Assembly: GCA_036004685.1 (NCBI GenBank)
Contig: DASYRE010000054.1
Location: 124,001 to 188,000, forward strand
Length of the DNA: 64,000 nucleotides
Origin: Candidatus Polarisedimenticolia bacterium
Lineage (GTDB): Bacteria > Acidobacteriota > Polarisedimenticolia > Gp22-AA2 > AA152
Direction of reading: 5' to 3'
This document shows, piece after piece, positions 52,866-61,669 of this stretch; the first letter of the stretch is position 1; each line of letters opens with the position of its first letter. A program made the translations under genes and the position numbers. The notes below the pieces were generated by a model. That model had not been told where the DNA came from. It worked only from the letters and a program-made list of their open reading frames with translations, and made no database searches.

Positions 52866-54497
52866 GTGTCCTCCAGAGCCCTGCGGTTCATCATGTTGCT
52901 GGCAGCCTGCGGGGCCTCCTGCGGCGAGACAGCTTTCGCCAACTGGATCGCTTCGGGCACTTTCAAATACCAGGACCGGGAGTTCAACGCCGCCGGCTTC
53001 ACCGGAGTCGAGCCGAGCCGTCCGATCCGCTTGGCGACGGTCGAGGTCCGGGACGCCAACAAGAGTGGCGGGCAGGCGATTCTGGCGACCACCTCCACCG
53101 ACATCGGCGGCAATTTCGCGGTCACCGTCGTCGATTCGAGCATCCGGACGATCGCCTTCCGGGTCCTCACCGACTCGTCGGCGGTGTCGGGGCTCTTCCT
53201 CGACGTGACCAACGTCAACGGGCAGCAGAACAATTACGCTGTCACGAGCCCCAACTTTCCCAACCACGGCCCGACGACGAACCTGAGCATGGGCACGGTG
53301 ACCGGCGTGATCGGCGCCGGAGGGGAGCCCTTCAATATCTATGACGTCGCCCTCAACAGCCTGATGTTCCTCAGGGATCTCAACGGCAGCTACCCCGACG
53401 CCGCCAACGCCCTTCTCCTGGAGTGGGAGCCGGTCAGCGGGGTCACCGCGACCAACTTTTTGAGCACCGGCATCATCCAGGTGGGCGATCCTTCCGCTTA
53501 CAACGACACGGTGATCCAGCACGAGTCGGGGCATTATGCACGGAAAGTCTACTCCGCGACCGACAGCCCGGGCGGCATCCATCATCTCACCAACTGCAAC
53601 CAGGATCTCCGGCTGGCGTGGGAGGAGGGCTGGGCCACCTTCTTCGGCCAGGCGGTGCGGCTTCACTTCGGCCTTCCCAATCCGCAGCTCTACGTCAAGA
53701 TGACGGGGCAGGCGGGACCCGGCCATCTCGACTTCTATTTCGACGTCGAGGCGGAGGCGCCCTACGCCTGCGACGGCTCCGCCAGCGAGGTGGTCGTCTA
53801 CGCCGCCCTCTGGGATCTCATCGATTCCGCCGCCACGCCCGACGCCTCGCCCGGGGAGGAAGACCCCAGCGACGGGATGGCGGCGCCCGAGTCGTGCGTC
53901 TGGGACGTCATGAAGAACTACATCCGCACGGCCACCAACCGCACGCTGGAGGACTTCTGGGACGGCTGGTTCACCTTGAACGAGGGATATTCCAGCCAGA
54001 TCCGGGACGTCTTCGCGAACCAGGTGGTCCAGCTCTACGAGGACGCGGACGAGCCGAACGAGACGCCCGCCCTGGCGAAAGACTTTCCGACGACGGGACT
54101 CCTGGTGCGCAAGACCTACTTCAAGAACGTCGGGAACGGGGCCGGCACGACCGACGCCGATTATTACGCCTTTTCGGGGCGCGCCGGAACGACTTATACG
54201 ATCGAGACCCAGAACCTGATCGGCGACGCCAACACCTCACTCATTCTCTACCGCTCCGACGGCGTGACGCAGATCGCCGCGAACGACGATCGAGCCCCGG
54301 GGATCAAGTCCTCGCTCATCAGCTTCGTCGCCCCGCAGGATGGGACCTACTACGTCAAGTCGTTCCACAGCACCGGCTACGGCATCTACGGCACCTACGA
54401 TCTGGCGATCTACGCGAACATCTACACGGTCGGCGGCGGCATCCTTCCCACCGTCACCCCCCTCCCGAAGCCGATCGCCACGCGCGAGCTCCACTAG
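52866..54497 (+). CDS. Secreted HEXXH metallopeptidase with PPC domain
   Basis: A 543-residue exported protein. A signal peptide covers about residues 1-27. A beta-rich N-terminal domain precedes the zinc site His219-Glu-Ser-Gly-His223 (QHESGHYARK); Glu253/Glu254 in EEGWATFF, 30-35 residues later, are candidate third ligands, a gluzincin-type spacing. Residues about 400-540 form a PPC (pre-peptidase C-terminal) domain (DEPNET, DADYYAFSGRAGTTYTI, GTYYVKSF), common at the end of secreted proteases. I do not assign a family. GTG start with GAGGAA upstream. Its stop codon TAG is inside the left end of the inverted-repeat element that follows. Confidence 0.83.
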   Translation: MSSRALRFIMLLAACGASCGETAFANWIASGTFKYQDREFNAAGFTGVEPSRPIRLATVEVRDANKSGGQAILATTSTDIGGNFAVTVVDSSIRTIAFRVLTDSSAVSGLFLDVTNVNGQQNNYAVTSPNFPNHGPTTNLSMGTVTGVIGAGGEPFNIYDVALNSLMFLRDLNGSYPDAANALLLEWEPVSGVTATNFLSTGIIQVGDPSAYNDTVIQHESGHYARKVYSATDSPGGIHHLTNCNQDLRLAWEEGWATFFGQAVRLHFGLPNPQLYVKMTGQAGPGHLDFYFDVEAEAPYACDGSASEVVVYAALWDLIDSAATPDASPGEEDPSDGMAAPESCVWDVMKNYIRTATNRTLEDFWDGWFTLNEGYSSQIRDVFANQVVQLYEDADEPNETPALAKDFPTTGLLVRKTYFKNVGNGAGTTDADYYAFSGRAGTTYTIETQNLIGDANTSLILYRSDGVTQIAANDDRAPGIKSSLISFVAPQDGTYYVKSFHSTGYGIYGTYDLAIYANIYTVGGGILPTVTPLPKPIATRELH

Positions 54498-54662
54498 TGT
54501 CGCGTCTCAAAAATCATGTTACATTCGGCCCCCGATCCATCCCGGCTCGCCGCGTTGCGCCTCGCTTGCGTACCGCCTTGGGTACGCGACGCTCTGCGCG
54601 CCTTGCGATCCGGGCGCCACGGCGACCTCGGTGTTAACATGATTTCCGAAACGCAACACTAG
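54494..54662. mobile_element. MITE-like inverted-repeat element
   Basis: A 169-bp element bounded by imperfect inverted repeats of about 28 bp (24 of 28 match): CTAGTGTCGCGTCTCAAAAA at the left and the complement of CTAGTGTTGCGTTTCGGAAA at the right, each going on into ATCATGTTA. The inside is itself partly palindromic around GCGTACC-GCCTT-GGGTACGC (about 54566-54584). CTAG is present at both ends. There is no ORF of note and no transposase here. The left end provides the stop codon of the metallopeptidase gene. Confidence 0.7.
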
Positions 54663-54889
54663 TCCATTTTTCCGAGATTCCCATCATTCGGCGAGTTGAC
54701 CAGCGGCGGGCTCTCGATCGAGCGCGGTCTGTTGCTCTCAAGATCGCAGGCTGGCCACGCCTTGCCATCCGGCGCCACGCGCGGGCCTCGACGGCGCCCG
54801 AGTCGCGCGCGCGACTGCCAGATCGCCGGGGGGAGGGCGGAGGGGAGACGCAAGCGCGCGCTCTCGGTCTTGGGGAAGAGCCATGAAGA
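54663..54889. other. Gene-free stretch after the inverted-repeat element
   Basis: About 230 bp between the element and tRNA-Arg in which I see no gene, promoter or repeat of note. Confidence 0.5.
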
Positions 54890-54966
54890 TGGTGCGCCCA
54901 GCAAGATTTGAACTTGCGACCTTCGGATTCGTAGTCCGACGCTCTATCCAATTGAGCTATGGGCGC
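54890..54966 (-). tRNA. tRNA-Arg (anticodon ACG)
   Basis: A 77-nt tRNA with encoded CCA. Acceptor GCGCCCA pairs with TGGGCGC; D arm GCTCAATTGGATAGAGC; anticodon stem TCGGA/TCCGA around CTACGAA (anticodon ACG); T arm GCAAGTTCAAATCTTGC. A34 is the target of TadA. Confidence 0.97.
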
Positions 54967-55101
54967 ACATGGGGGCGTGACAGGGGCATCAGTCTACCAC
55001 AGCCTCCCCGGCGCCGCGCCGGCCGCCGGAGATTGTGTCTCCTTGGGCTGCCGCCCGCTTCGCGGCCCAACCTTATATAATCTTCGGCCCGAGGAGGCCG
55101 G

Positions 55102-55893
55102 TTGAAGTCCCTGCGGTTCGACAACGTCACCAAGTCGTTCGGCGGCGGCGGACGGCGCGTGGAAGCCCTCTCCGGACTGTCGCTCGAGGTGGCGGCGTGC
55201 GGTTTCGTCTGCATCGTGGGGCCGAGCGGTTGCGGGAAGACGACGCTTCTCAGCCTCGCCGCGGGGCTCGAGCGGCCCGACTCGGGCAGCGTGACGGTCG
55301 ACGGCAAGATGGTCGAGGGGCCGGCGCCCGATCGGGTGCTCGTCTTCCAGGAGCCGGCCCTGTTTCCCTGGCTGAGCGTCCGCCGGAACGTGGAGTTCGG
55401 GCTCTGGGCCCAGGGAGCGCCCGCCGGCCGGCGCCACCGGACGTCGCACCGCTTCCTCAAGCTGATGCATCTCACCCGCTTCGCGCAGGCGCGGGTCCAC
55501 GAGCTCTCGGGCGGCATGAAGCAGCGGGCCGCTCTGGCGCGCAGCCTGGCCGCCGATCCCGACATCCTGCTGATGGACGAGCCGTTCGCGTCGCTCGACA
55601 GCCAGACGCGCGACCTGCTCATCGTCGAGCTGCAGGAGATCTGGATGAGGACCCAGAAGACGGTCCTGTTCGTGACCCATAACCTGAGGGAAGCGGCCTG
55701 CCTCGGGGATCGCGTCGTGGTCCTTTCGGCGCGACCGGGCCGGACGATCCGCGTCCTGGAGATCGACCTGCCGCGGCCGCGGCAGATCGAGAGCCCCGGG
55801 CTGATGGAGGCGATCCGGCCCGCCGTGCAGGATCTCCGGGCGGAAGTGGCGAAAGTGGCGGAGGAGGAGGCACGCCGTGCGCCGGCTGATTAG
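55102..55893 (+). CDS. ABC transporter ATP-binding protein (NitT/TauT type)
   Basis: A 263-residue ATPase of the nitrate/sulfonate/thiamine-precursor importer group. Walker A is GPSGCGKT (residues 40-47), the Q-loop FQEPALFPWLSV, signature LSGGMKQR, Walker B ILLMDEPFASLD and the H-loop TH in LFVTHNLREA. TTG start with GAGGAGG 6 nt upstream; TATATAAT lies at 55074-55081 but without a clear -35 box. The permease gene starts inside its last codons. No periplasmic binding protein is encoded in the window, so the substrate is open. Confidence 0.94.
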   Translation: MKSLRFDNVTKSFGGGGRRVEALSGLSLEVAACGFVCIVGPSGCGKTTLLSLAAGLERPDSGSVTVDGKMVEGPAPDRVLVFQEPALFPWLSVRRNVEFGLWAQGAPAGRRHRTSHRFLKLMHLTRFAQARVHELSGGMKQRAALARSLAADPDILLMDEPFASLDSQTRDLLIVELQEIWMRTQKTVLFVTHNLREAACLGDRVVVLSARPGRTIRVLEIDLPRPRQIESPGLMEAIRPAVQDLRAEVAKVAEEEARRAPAD

Positions 55894-56635
55894 GCTGATC
55901 CTCTTCCTCGTTCTGCTGGTGGGGGCCTGGCAGCTGATCTGCCATTTCGAGGTATGGCCCCCCTATCTTCTTCCCAAGCCGTCGGAGGTGGCCGGGTCGC
56001 TCCTCGATGGAATGCGCGATCGGAGCATCCCGATCGCCGTCCGCTCGAGCCTGGTGCGCCTCGGGATCGGATTCGGACTTTCCATCCTGGTCGGCGGTCC
56101 TTTGGGAATTCTCCTCGCCTTGTCGCGCCTCCTCCGCGATACTCTGGGGACGCTGGTGCTGGGGTTCCAGAGCCTGCCCAGCATCTGCTGGTTCCCCCTG
56201 GCGCTTCTCTGGTTCGGACTGTCGGAGAAGTCGGTCGTCTTCGTCGCCTTCATGGGGAGCGTGCTGTCGATCGCCGTCACCGTCGAAGCGGGGATCCGCA
56301 CGATCCCGCCGCAGTACCTGAGGGTGGCGAGGAACCTCGGCGCGAAAGGGCCGCGGCTCCTGGCGGGGGTCATCCTGCCCGCGGCGCTGCCCTCCTTCGT
56401 GGCCGGCACGAAGCTGGGATGGTCGTTCGCCTGGAGGTCGCTCCTGGCGGGTGAGCTGCTGTTCGCCGGGCCGGGGCTCGGCTTCCTGCTCACCATGGGA
56501 CGCGAGTTGAACGACATGGCCAGGGTCATCGGAATCATGCTGGTCGTCATGGTGATCGGCGTCGCGGTGGACCGGCTGGTGTTCGCTCCGCTGGAGCGGA
56601 AGCTGATGCGGGCGTGGGGGCTCGGCCGCGCCTGA
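55877..56635 (+). CDS. ABC transporter permease (NitT/TauT type)
   Basis: A 252-residue inner-membrane permease with about six helices and the BPD_transp_1 EAA loop (LGAKGPRLLAGVILPAALP, about residues 150-170) that docks the ATPase. The GTG start overlaps the ATPase gene by 17 bp, a translational-coupling arrangement. The pair resembles SsuBC/TauBC/ThiXY systems. With no binding-protein gene and no sulfur, nitrate or thiamine genes nearby, the cargo is unassigned. Confidence 0.93.
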   Translation: MRRLIRLILFLVLLVGAWQLICHFEVWPPYLLPKPSEVAGSLLDGMRDRSIPIAVRSSLVRLGIGFGLSILVGGPLGILLALSRLLRDTLGTLVLGFQSLPSICWFPLALLWFGLSEKSVVFVAFMGSVLSIAVTVEAGIRTIPPQYLRVARNLGAKGPRLLAGVILPAALPSFVAGTKLGWSFAWRSLLAGELLFAGPGLGFLLTMGRELNDMARVIGIMLVVMVIGVAVDRLVFAPLERKLMRAWGLGRA

Positions 56636-56653
56636 GCTGGGCGGGGATGGCGG

Positions 56654-57220
56654 ATGCACGTCACGGACGCGGAGATTCGCCGCATCGAAGGCCTCTATGG
56701 GAAGCCCGAGGAAGAGAACCTCGCTTTCGAGATGGGCCCGCGGGAGTGGGAAATCCTGCGGCGCAGCCAGTCCCACGGCCGGGTCCACGACGTCACCCTG
56801 TTCGTCATCCGGGACGGTCAGCTCGCGACGATCGCCAAGCATCCCTACCCTCCCGGGATCTTCCGCGCCCCCAGCGGAGGAGTCCTGCCCGGGGAGTCGA
56901 TGGAGGAGGGCATCGCCCGGGAGATGATGGAGGAGACCGGTCTCGAGGTCCGGCTCACGCGTTACGTCCTGCGGGTGAGGGTCGAGTTCCAGCATCGGGG
57001 AGCCAAGACCAACTGGATGACGCACGTCTTCGCCGCCGACTTCGTGTCGGGGGAGATCGCCCCGCTCGACCTCGAGGAGATTCGTGAAGCGCGCTGGTCG
57101 CCGCTCTCGGAGCTCGCCGGAACGGTTCGCCAGGCGCTGCTGGCCTCCGGCTCGGCAGGGCTGCGCTACCGGGCCTGGCTGCACGATCGGGTGATGGCCA
57201 TTCTGGAAAAGGGGTCCTGA
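56654..57220 (+). CDS. Nudix hydrolase
   Basis: A 188-residue Nudix protein; these hydrolyse nucleoside diphosphates linked to another moiety. The Nudix box G-x5-E-x7-R-E-x2-E-E-x-G is complete (GGVLPGES to REMMEETG, about residues 76-97). The about 40 residues before it are not conserved in a way I recognise. It begins 18 bp after the permease and is followed at 35 bp by an SDR gene, so it probably belongs to the same operon. Confidence 0.92.
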   Translation: MHVTDAEIRRIEGLYGKPEEENLAFEMGPREWEILRRSQSHGRVHDVTLFVIRDGQLATIAKHPYPPGIFRAPSGGVLPGESMEEGIAREMMEETGLEVRLTRYVLRVRVEFQHRGAKTNWMTHVFAADFVSGEIAPLDLEEIREARWSPLSELAGTVRQALLASGSAGLRYRAWLHDRVMAILEKGS

Positions 57221-57255
57221 CGCTCCGGCGCCACGCCGCGGAGAGGAGAAGCGCG

Positions 57256-58047
57256 ATGGATCTGGGTCTGCGAGGCAAGGTGGCGGTGGTCTGCGGCGCG
57301 AGCGCCGGGATGGGTAAGGCGACCGCGCTGAGCCTCGCGCGCGAAGGGGTCCGCCTGGCGCTGTGCGCGCGCCACGCGCCGGCGCTGGAGAAGGCGGCCG
57401 AGGAAATCCGCTCCACGACCGGGGCCGAGGTGCTCGTCCATCCGGCCGACGTCACCGACGAGGAGGCGATCGGAAGATTCCTGGAGGCGGCCTCCGCCAA
57501 GCTGGGCGAGGCCGACATTCTCGTCAACAACGCCGGGGGGCCGCCCGCCGGAAGCTTCGAGGACACGCCTGCCGAGGCCTGGGACCGGGCCCACCGGCTG
57601 ACCCTCCAGTCGGCCGTCTCCTTCTGCCGCCGCCTCGCGCCCGGGATGAAGAAGCGGCGCTGGGGGCGCATCGTCTCGATCACCTCCCTGACGGTGAAGC
57701 AGCCGGCGGAAAGCCTGATCCTCTCGAACGTCTACCGATCGGCCCTGACCGCGGTCTCGAAGACGCTGGCCGCCGACCTGGCCCCCTTCGGCGTCACGGT
57801 GAACTGCGTCTGCCCCGGCTACACCGACACGGAGCGGCTGGGCGAGCTGGCCGCGGCGCTGGCGGAGACGAGGAAGATCTCCGAGGCCGAGGTCCGCCGG
57901 GAGTGGGAGAAGAGCATTCCCGCCGGCCGGCTGGGACGCAGCGAGGAGGTCGCCGATCTCATCACGTTCCTGGCCTCGGACCGGGCCGGGTACCTCACCG
58001 GCGCCTCGATTCTCGTAGACGGCGGCCTCGTCCGGGCGATGGTATAA
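57256..58047 (+). CDS. SDR family protein lacking the usual catalytic Tyr and Lys
   Basis: A 263-residue Rossmann protein of the short-chain dehydrogenase family. The cofactor motif Gly14-x3-Gly18-x-Gly20 and NNAGG (91-95) are intact, and Ser144 aligns with the catalytic Ser. The Y-x3-K site is not: it reads Ser157-Asn-Val-Tyr-Arg161, so Ser replaces Tyr and Arg replaces Lys. A beta-ketoacyl-reductase-like SDR subgroup with this LSN-x-x-R feature is known and has no settled activity. GGAGAGGAGAAG precedes the ATG. Likely last gene of the ABC-Nudix-SDR operon. TATAAT occurs at 58043-58048, overlapping its stop codon. Confidence 0.88.
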   Translation: MDLGLRGKVAVVCGASAGMGKATALSLAREGVRLALCARHAPALEKAAEEIRSTTGAEVLVHPADVTDEEAIGRFLEAASAKLGEADILVNNAGGPPAGSFEDTPAEAWDRAHRLTLQSAVSFCRRLAPGMKKRRWGRIVSITSLTVKQPAESLILSNVYRSALTAVSKTLAADLAPFGVTVNCVCPGYTDTERLGELAAALAETRKISEAEVRREWEKSIPAGRLGRSEEVADLITFLASDRAGYLTGASILVDGGLVRAMV

Positions 58048-58090
58048 TCGCCCTCCCGAAACCCCTTATTCATTCGACAGGAGATCGGCG

Positions 58091-58321
58091 ATGGCCAAGG
58101 CCAAGCCCGGGACCTTGAAGGAGAGGATCGATCGGACGCGGAAGAAGCTGGCCGAAGGCAAGGACAAGCTGGACAAGGCGCGGCTCCGCGCCATGACCAA
58201 GAGACTCAAGCGGGCCCAGCGCGCCCGTCGCAAGCTCCTGGCGGCCGAGGCGCGGGCGAAAGCGAAGGCGGGACAAGGCAAGGAAGAGAAGAAGGAGGAG
58301 TCGGCGCCCGCTCCGGCGTGA
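58091..58321 (+). CDS. Small Lys/Arg-rich coiled protein (76 aa)
   Basis: A 76-residue, strongly basic helical protein: residues about 8-65 are Lys/Arg/Ala/Leu-rich with a charge pattern of an amphipathic or coiled helix, then an acidic/Pro-Ala tail (EEKKEESAPAPA). CAGGAGAT lies before the ATG. It could bind nucleic acid or ribosomes, as similar Lys/Ala-rich peptides do, but I do not recognise a family. It lies 43 bp after the SDR gene and ends 6 bp before the stop of the convergent gene. Confidence 0.65.
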   Translation: MAKAKPGTLKERIDRTRKKLAEGKDKLDKARLRAMTKRLKRAQRARRKLLAAEARAKAKAGQGKEEKKEESAPAPA

Positions 58322-58327
58322 GGCTTC

Positions 58328-59437
58328 TCAGAGAGGCAGAGGCGTCGCCGCGGCATCGGTCCGCGGCCCGGGCCTCGGCGCCGACCGCAGGGTCTTCTCG
58401 TAGAAGCGGACGGCCGATTCCAGCGGCACGGCGACCCGGTATCGGTCCTCCCCGACCGACTCGACCAATCCCTGGTCCAGGAACTTCTGCAAAGCGTACC
58501 TTACGTTCCCCCGCCCCGATTCGAGGCGCAGCCGATCCTCGCTGAAGCTCCGCGTCCCTTTCAGGAATCGCAACATCCCCCGCAAGCCGTAGGCGTCCTT
58601 GCCGGCCATCGCCCCCGCCAGATCGTAGAGCCCGCCCACCAGATCGGCGAGGCTGATGCGATAGCTCAGATCGTCGTTGTAGAGGATCTCGCACTTGCCG
58701 TCCGACCAGCGGCGCGAGCGGATCGTCACGCCCCGGCCCACCGCGTCCTCGTAAAGGTCGCGGAACAGCGGAATCATCCGCGCGTTGGCGTAGTACTTTC
58801 CTTGCAACGGATAGATCAGCAGGCGCCGCACGAGCTCGCGGGAGGCGTGGTGCCAAGGTTGTCCGAGTTCGCGGGTCAGCTCGAAATAGCTGTAAGGGCG
58901 GCGATCCAGGAGCCGCAGGACGCCGCCGAAGCGGTACGCGTCCCGCGTCCGGGTGGTCAGCGACGCGAGCTGGTAGGCGATGAACCCCAGGGGACGCTTG
59001 GTGATCTTGCGCCCGTGGACGCAATAGAGGGCCCACCCTCGCTTGCCGTCGATCCACACCTTGTTGACCTGCGAAGGGTGCATGAAGAGGCGGGAGGAGA
59101 GCAGCGTCGTGTCGCCGTACTTGCGGGCGAGGGAGTGGATCCTCAAGCGCGCTGCGGCGGGATCCCGCGCGACGCCGAGCAGAATCTCCGCCCGCTCCGC
59201 GGGCGTGGCCCGCCTCGACAAATGCCTCCAGGCGGCGGTAAGCGCCACGGGGAGCTGCGCCTCCGGAAGAAGGGCCGCCTCGTGGAGGAGATTGAAGATC
59301 CGCCGGTAGGGAGGCTCGGGGCGGAGCAGCAGCTTGCCGATTCGACGATGCAGCGCCACGCTGCGGGCCAGGACGAAGTAGCGATCGTCCCCCCAGAGAC
59401 GCTGGTAGACCTTGCGGATCATGATCGAGCGCTCCAT
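58328..59437 (-). CDS. Hypothetical protein, 369 aa, with winged-helix-like C-terminal part
   Basis: An unrecognised 369-residue soluble protein. The N-terminal half is helical and basic (many R/K, e.g. MIRKVYQRLWG), the middle contains an LSSRLFMHPSQVNKVWIDGK segment, and residues about 305-345 (RGNVRYALQKFLDQGLVES-type) resemble a winged helix. No signal peptide or membrane helix. A start at the ATG at 59422 (M6) is possible, because GGAG lies 9 nt before it. It is divergent from the GAF kinase gene, whose promoter lies in the shared 192-bp gap. Confidence 0.7.
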   Translation of the reverse strand: MERSIMIRKVYQRLWGDDRYFVLARSVALHRRIGKLLLRPEPPYRRIFNLLHEAALLPEAQLPVALTAAWRHLSRRATPAERAEILLGVARDPAAARLRIHSLARKYGDTTLLSSRLFMHPSQVNKVWIDGKRGWALYCVHGRKITKRPLGFIAYQLASLTTRTRDAYRFGGVLRLLDRRPYSYFELTRELGQPWHHASRELVRRLLIYPLQGKYYANARMIPLFRDLYEDAVGRGVTIRSRRWSDGKCEILYNDDLSYRISLADLVGGLYDLAGAMAGKDAYGLRGMLRFLKGTRSFSEDRLRLESGRGNVRYALQKFLDQGLVESVGEDRYRVAVPLESAVRFYEKTLRSAPRPGPRTDAAATPLPL

Positions 59438-59525
59438 GAAGGCCGGGAGCCTCCAACGTAACCCAAGGCCGGGACGGCGTCAATGGGCTGGAAACCGGTC
59501 CGGGGCGGCGAAACCGGGCGAATTC

Positions 59526-59554
59526 TTGACACCCCCCACCCCCAAACCTATATT
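59526..59554 (+). promoter_or_regulatory. Near-consensus sigma-70 promoter of the GAF kinase
   Basis: TTGACA (59526-59531) and TATATT (59549-59554) are 17 bp apart. A leader of about 70 nt precedes the ATG at 59630. Confidence 0.8.
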
Positions 59555-59629
59555 CCCCCCGGTTCTCGAAGTGTGGCCGCAGGTTACGTGGAGGAACAGG
59601 GTGATCGTGACCCGCCCTCGAGGGCGCGC

Positions 59630-61669
59630 ATGAAGGCGGAGAAGAACCCCTGCCGCCTTCTTGCTTCCGAGATCCTCCGGCTGGTGCCCTGCGATCGGAT
59701 CGCCATCGCCATTCCTCTTCCGGACGGCTCCGGCTTCCGCATCTGCGGCACGGAGCCCGACGGCGCCCTGTTCACCGATCTGCACATCCCGGCACGCGGC
59801 TCCTGCACCGCCCACGTCGCGGCGCAGCGCCACGGCAAGCTGCTCGCCGCCATCGGCGAGGAGACCCACTTCGCCGAGGAGGAGTCGCTCTATCGCGCCG
59901 GCATTCGCGACGCCGCGTTCATTCCGCTGTTTCTCGCCGGAGAGCTGCAGGGGGTGGCGATCGTGGGACGGACCGAGGTGAATTCGCTGGAGCCCAAATC
60001 GGTGCGCTGCCTGGAGAAGGTCTCCGGCCTCCTGGCCGCGGTCCTGGCGTCGTCGCTGGCGACGGCGGCTTCCCACGGCCCGGCGGCGGCCGTCGCCTTC
60101 GCCCGGAGGATCCCCCAGGAGGAGGAAGTCGAGCGCGTCTGCCGCGGATTGCTCGAGACGATTCTGGAGCAGACCGGAATCCGCCGCGCCGTGCTCACGC
60201 TCCTCGACCTGGAGATGAACAGCTATCAGTGGTTCTTCACCGGGCTGTCGGATGCGGAAATCGAGGAGTTCCACCGGCATCCTCCCGGCGAGGAGGAGCA
60301 GCGTCGCATCTTCCAGGCCGAGCGGCCGCCCGCCGGAGAGGGAGCGGCCTCGCCCCTCTACGTTCCGCTGTTCGGCACGCGCCAGCGTCCCCTCGGATAC
60401 CTGACGCTCGAGCCGGGGGGAGGCGGCGCCGCCGCCCTCGCCGCCGACTCCCTGCCGGCCGTGGAAACGATGGCGGGGATGGCCTCGCTGGCGCTGGAGC
60501 GCAACCAGCTGGTCGGCGAAATCAAGCGGGAGCGCGGCCGCATGCAGAAGATCCAGGAGCAGCTCCTGCATTCCGAGCGGCTCTCAGCGCTCGGCCAGCT
60601 GCTTTCCGGCTTGGCCCACGAGCTGAACAATCCGCTCGCGGGGGTCGTCGGATTCGCCGAGCTGGCGCTGCGGAACAACACCAACCCGCGCTGCGAGCGG
60701 GACCTGCAGCGCATCGTCAGCGAATCGCAGCGCTGCCGGAAGATCGTCACGAACGTGCTGGATTTCGCGCGCCGCACCAAGGCGGAGCGCCGCGTGATGG
60801 ATCTCAACGAGCTGGTGGAGAACGTCCTCGACCTGCGCGCCTATCAGCTCAAGCTCGACAACGTGAAGGTCCAGATCGATCTGGACAAGGTCCTGCCGAG
60901 CACGGTGGGGGACTACCATCAGATTCAGCAGGTCCTCCTGAACATTATCAACAACGCGCACCAAGCGATGCAGGAGGTGCCCGGGGAACGGACGCTGACG
61001 CTGCGCACCCGGGCGGCCGAGGAGAAGATCCGCATCGAGATCATCGACAGCGGGCCCGGCATCTCGCCGGCGCGCCTTTCCCGGGTGTTCGAGCCCTTCT
61101 TCACGACCAAGGCCCCGGGCAAGGGGACGGGATTAGGGCTGAGCCTCTCCCAGGGGATCGTCAAGCAGCACGGGGGACAGATCCGCGTCGAGAGCGTTCC
61201 GGGGAAGGGGACGGCGTTCACGGTGGAGCTTCCCATCCGGGAGATGGAGGAGGAACGGGAAGCGGCGCGCCCGAAAGAGAGCGAGAATTCCGCCGAGGCG
61301 CCCCACACCATCCTGGTGGTGGACGACGAGGAGGTGATCGTCGATCTGCTCCACGAGGTCCTGGCGGCGGTCGGACATAAAGTCGAGACGGCCCGCAGCG
61401 GCGAGCAGGCCCTGGACAAGATCCTCGCCACGGCCTACGACGCCGTGATCAGCGACTTGAAGATGCCGGGGCTGGACGGGGTGCGCCTCTACGAGCAGGT
61501 CTGCCGCGAGAAGCCCGAGATGGCCGGGCGCTTCGTGTTTTCCACCGGCGATCTCGGCAGCGCCGCGACGCAGGATTTCTTCCAGAAGACCGGCTGTCCC
61601 TTCCTGCTCAAGCCGTTCGACATGCAGGCGATTCAGACGACCCTCAGCCAGATCTTCTCCCGGACCTGA
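59630..61669 (+). CDS. GAF-domain hybrid histidine kinase
   Basis: A 679-residue soluble sensor kinase. Two GAF-like sensory domains (about residues 1-150 and 165-315) are followed by HisKA with His330 in GLAHELNNPLAG, HATPase_c (about 430-545; NIINNAHQAM, DSGPGI, GTGLGLSLS) and a C-terminal receiver (about 558-675) with phospho-acceptor Asp609 in ISDLKMPG. No membrane segments. ATG 59630 is chosen because homology begins there; GAGGG lies close upstream. It has its own strong promoter and no adjacent response regulator, so the receiver either returns the signal or passes it to a distant partner. Confidence 0.91.
   Translation: MKAEKNPCRLLASEILRLVPCDRIAIAIPLPDGSGFRICGTEPDGALFTDLHIPARGSCTAHVAAQRHGKLLAAIGEETHFAEEESLYRAGIRDAAFIPLFLAGELQGVAIVGRTEVNSLEPKSVRCLEKVSGLLAAVLASSLATAASHGPAAAVAFARRIPQEEEVERVCRGLLETILEQTGIRRAVLTLLDLEMNSYQWFFTGLSDAEIEEFHRHPPGEEEQRRIFQAERPPAGEGAASPLYVPLFGTRQRPLGYLTLEPGGGGAAALAADSLPAVETMAGMASLALERNQLVGEIKRERGRMQKIQEQLLHSERLSALGQLLSGLAHELNNPLAGVVGFAELALRNNTNPRCERDLQRIVSESQRCRKIVTNVLDFARRTKAERRVMDLNELVENVLDLRAYQLKLDNVKVQIDLDKVLPSTVGDYHQIQQVLLNIINNAHQAMQEVPGERTLTLRTRAAEEKIRIEIIDSGPGISPARLSRVFEPFFTTKAPGKGTGLGLSLSQGIVKQHGGQIRVESVPGKGTAFTVELPIREMEEEREAARPKESENSAEAPHTILVVDDEEVIVDLLHEVLAAVGHKVETARSGEQALDKILATAYDAVISDLKMPGLDGVRLYEQVCREKPEMAGRFVFSTGDLGSAATQDFFQKTGCPFLLKPFDMQAIQTTLSQIFSRT

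Noticed and set aside
54967-55101. TPP-type riboswitch before the ABC ATPase gene
   Set aside because: The conserved CTGAGA and related thi-box segments are absent.
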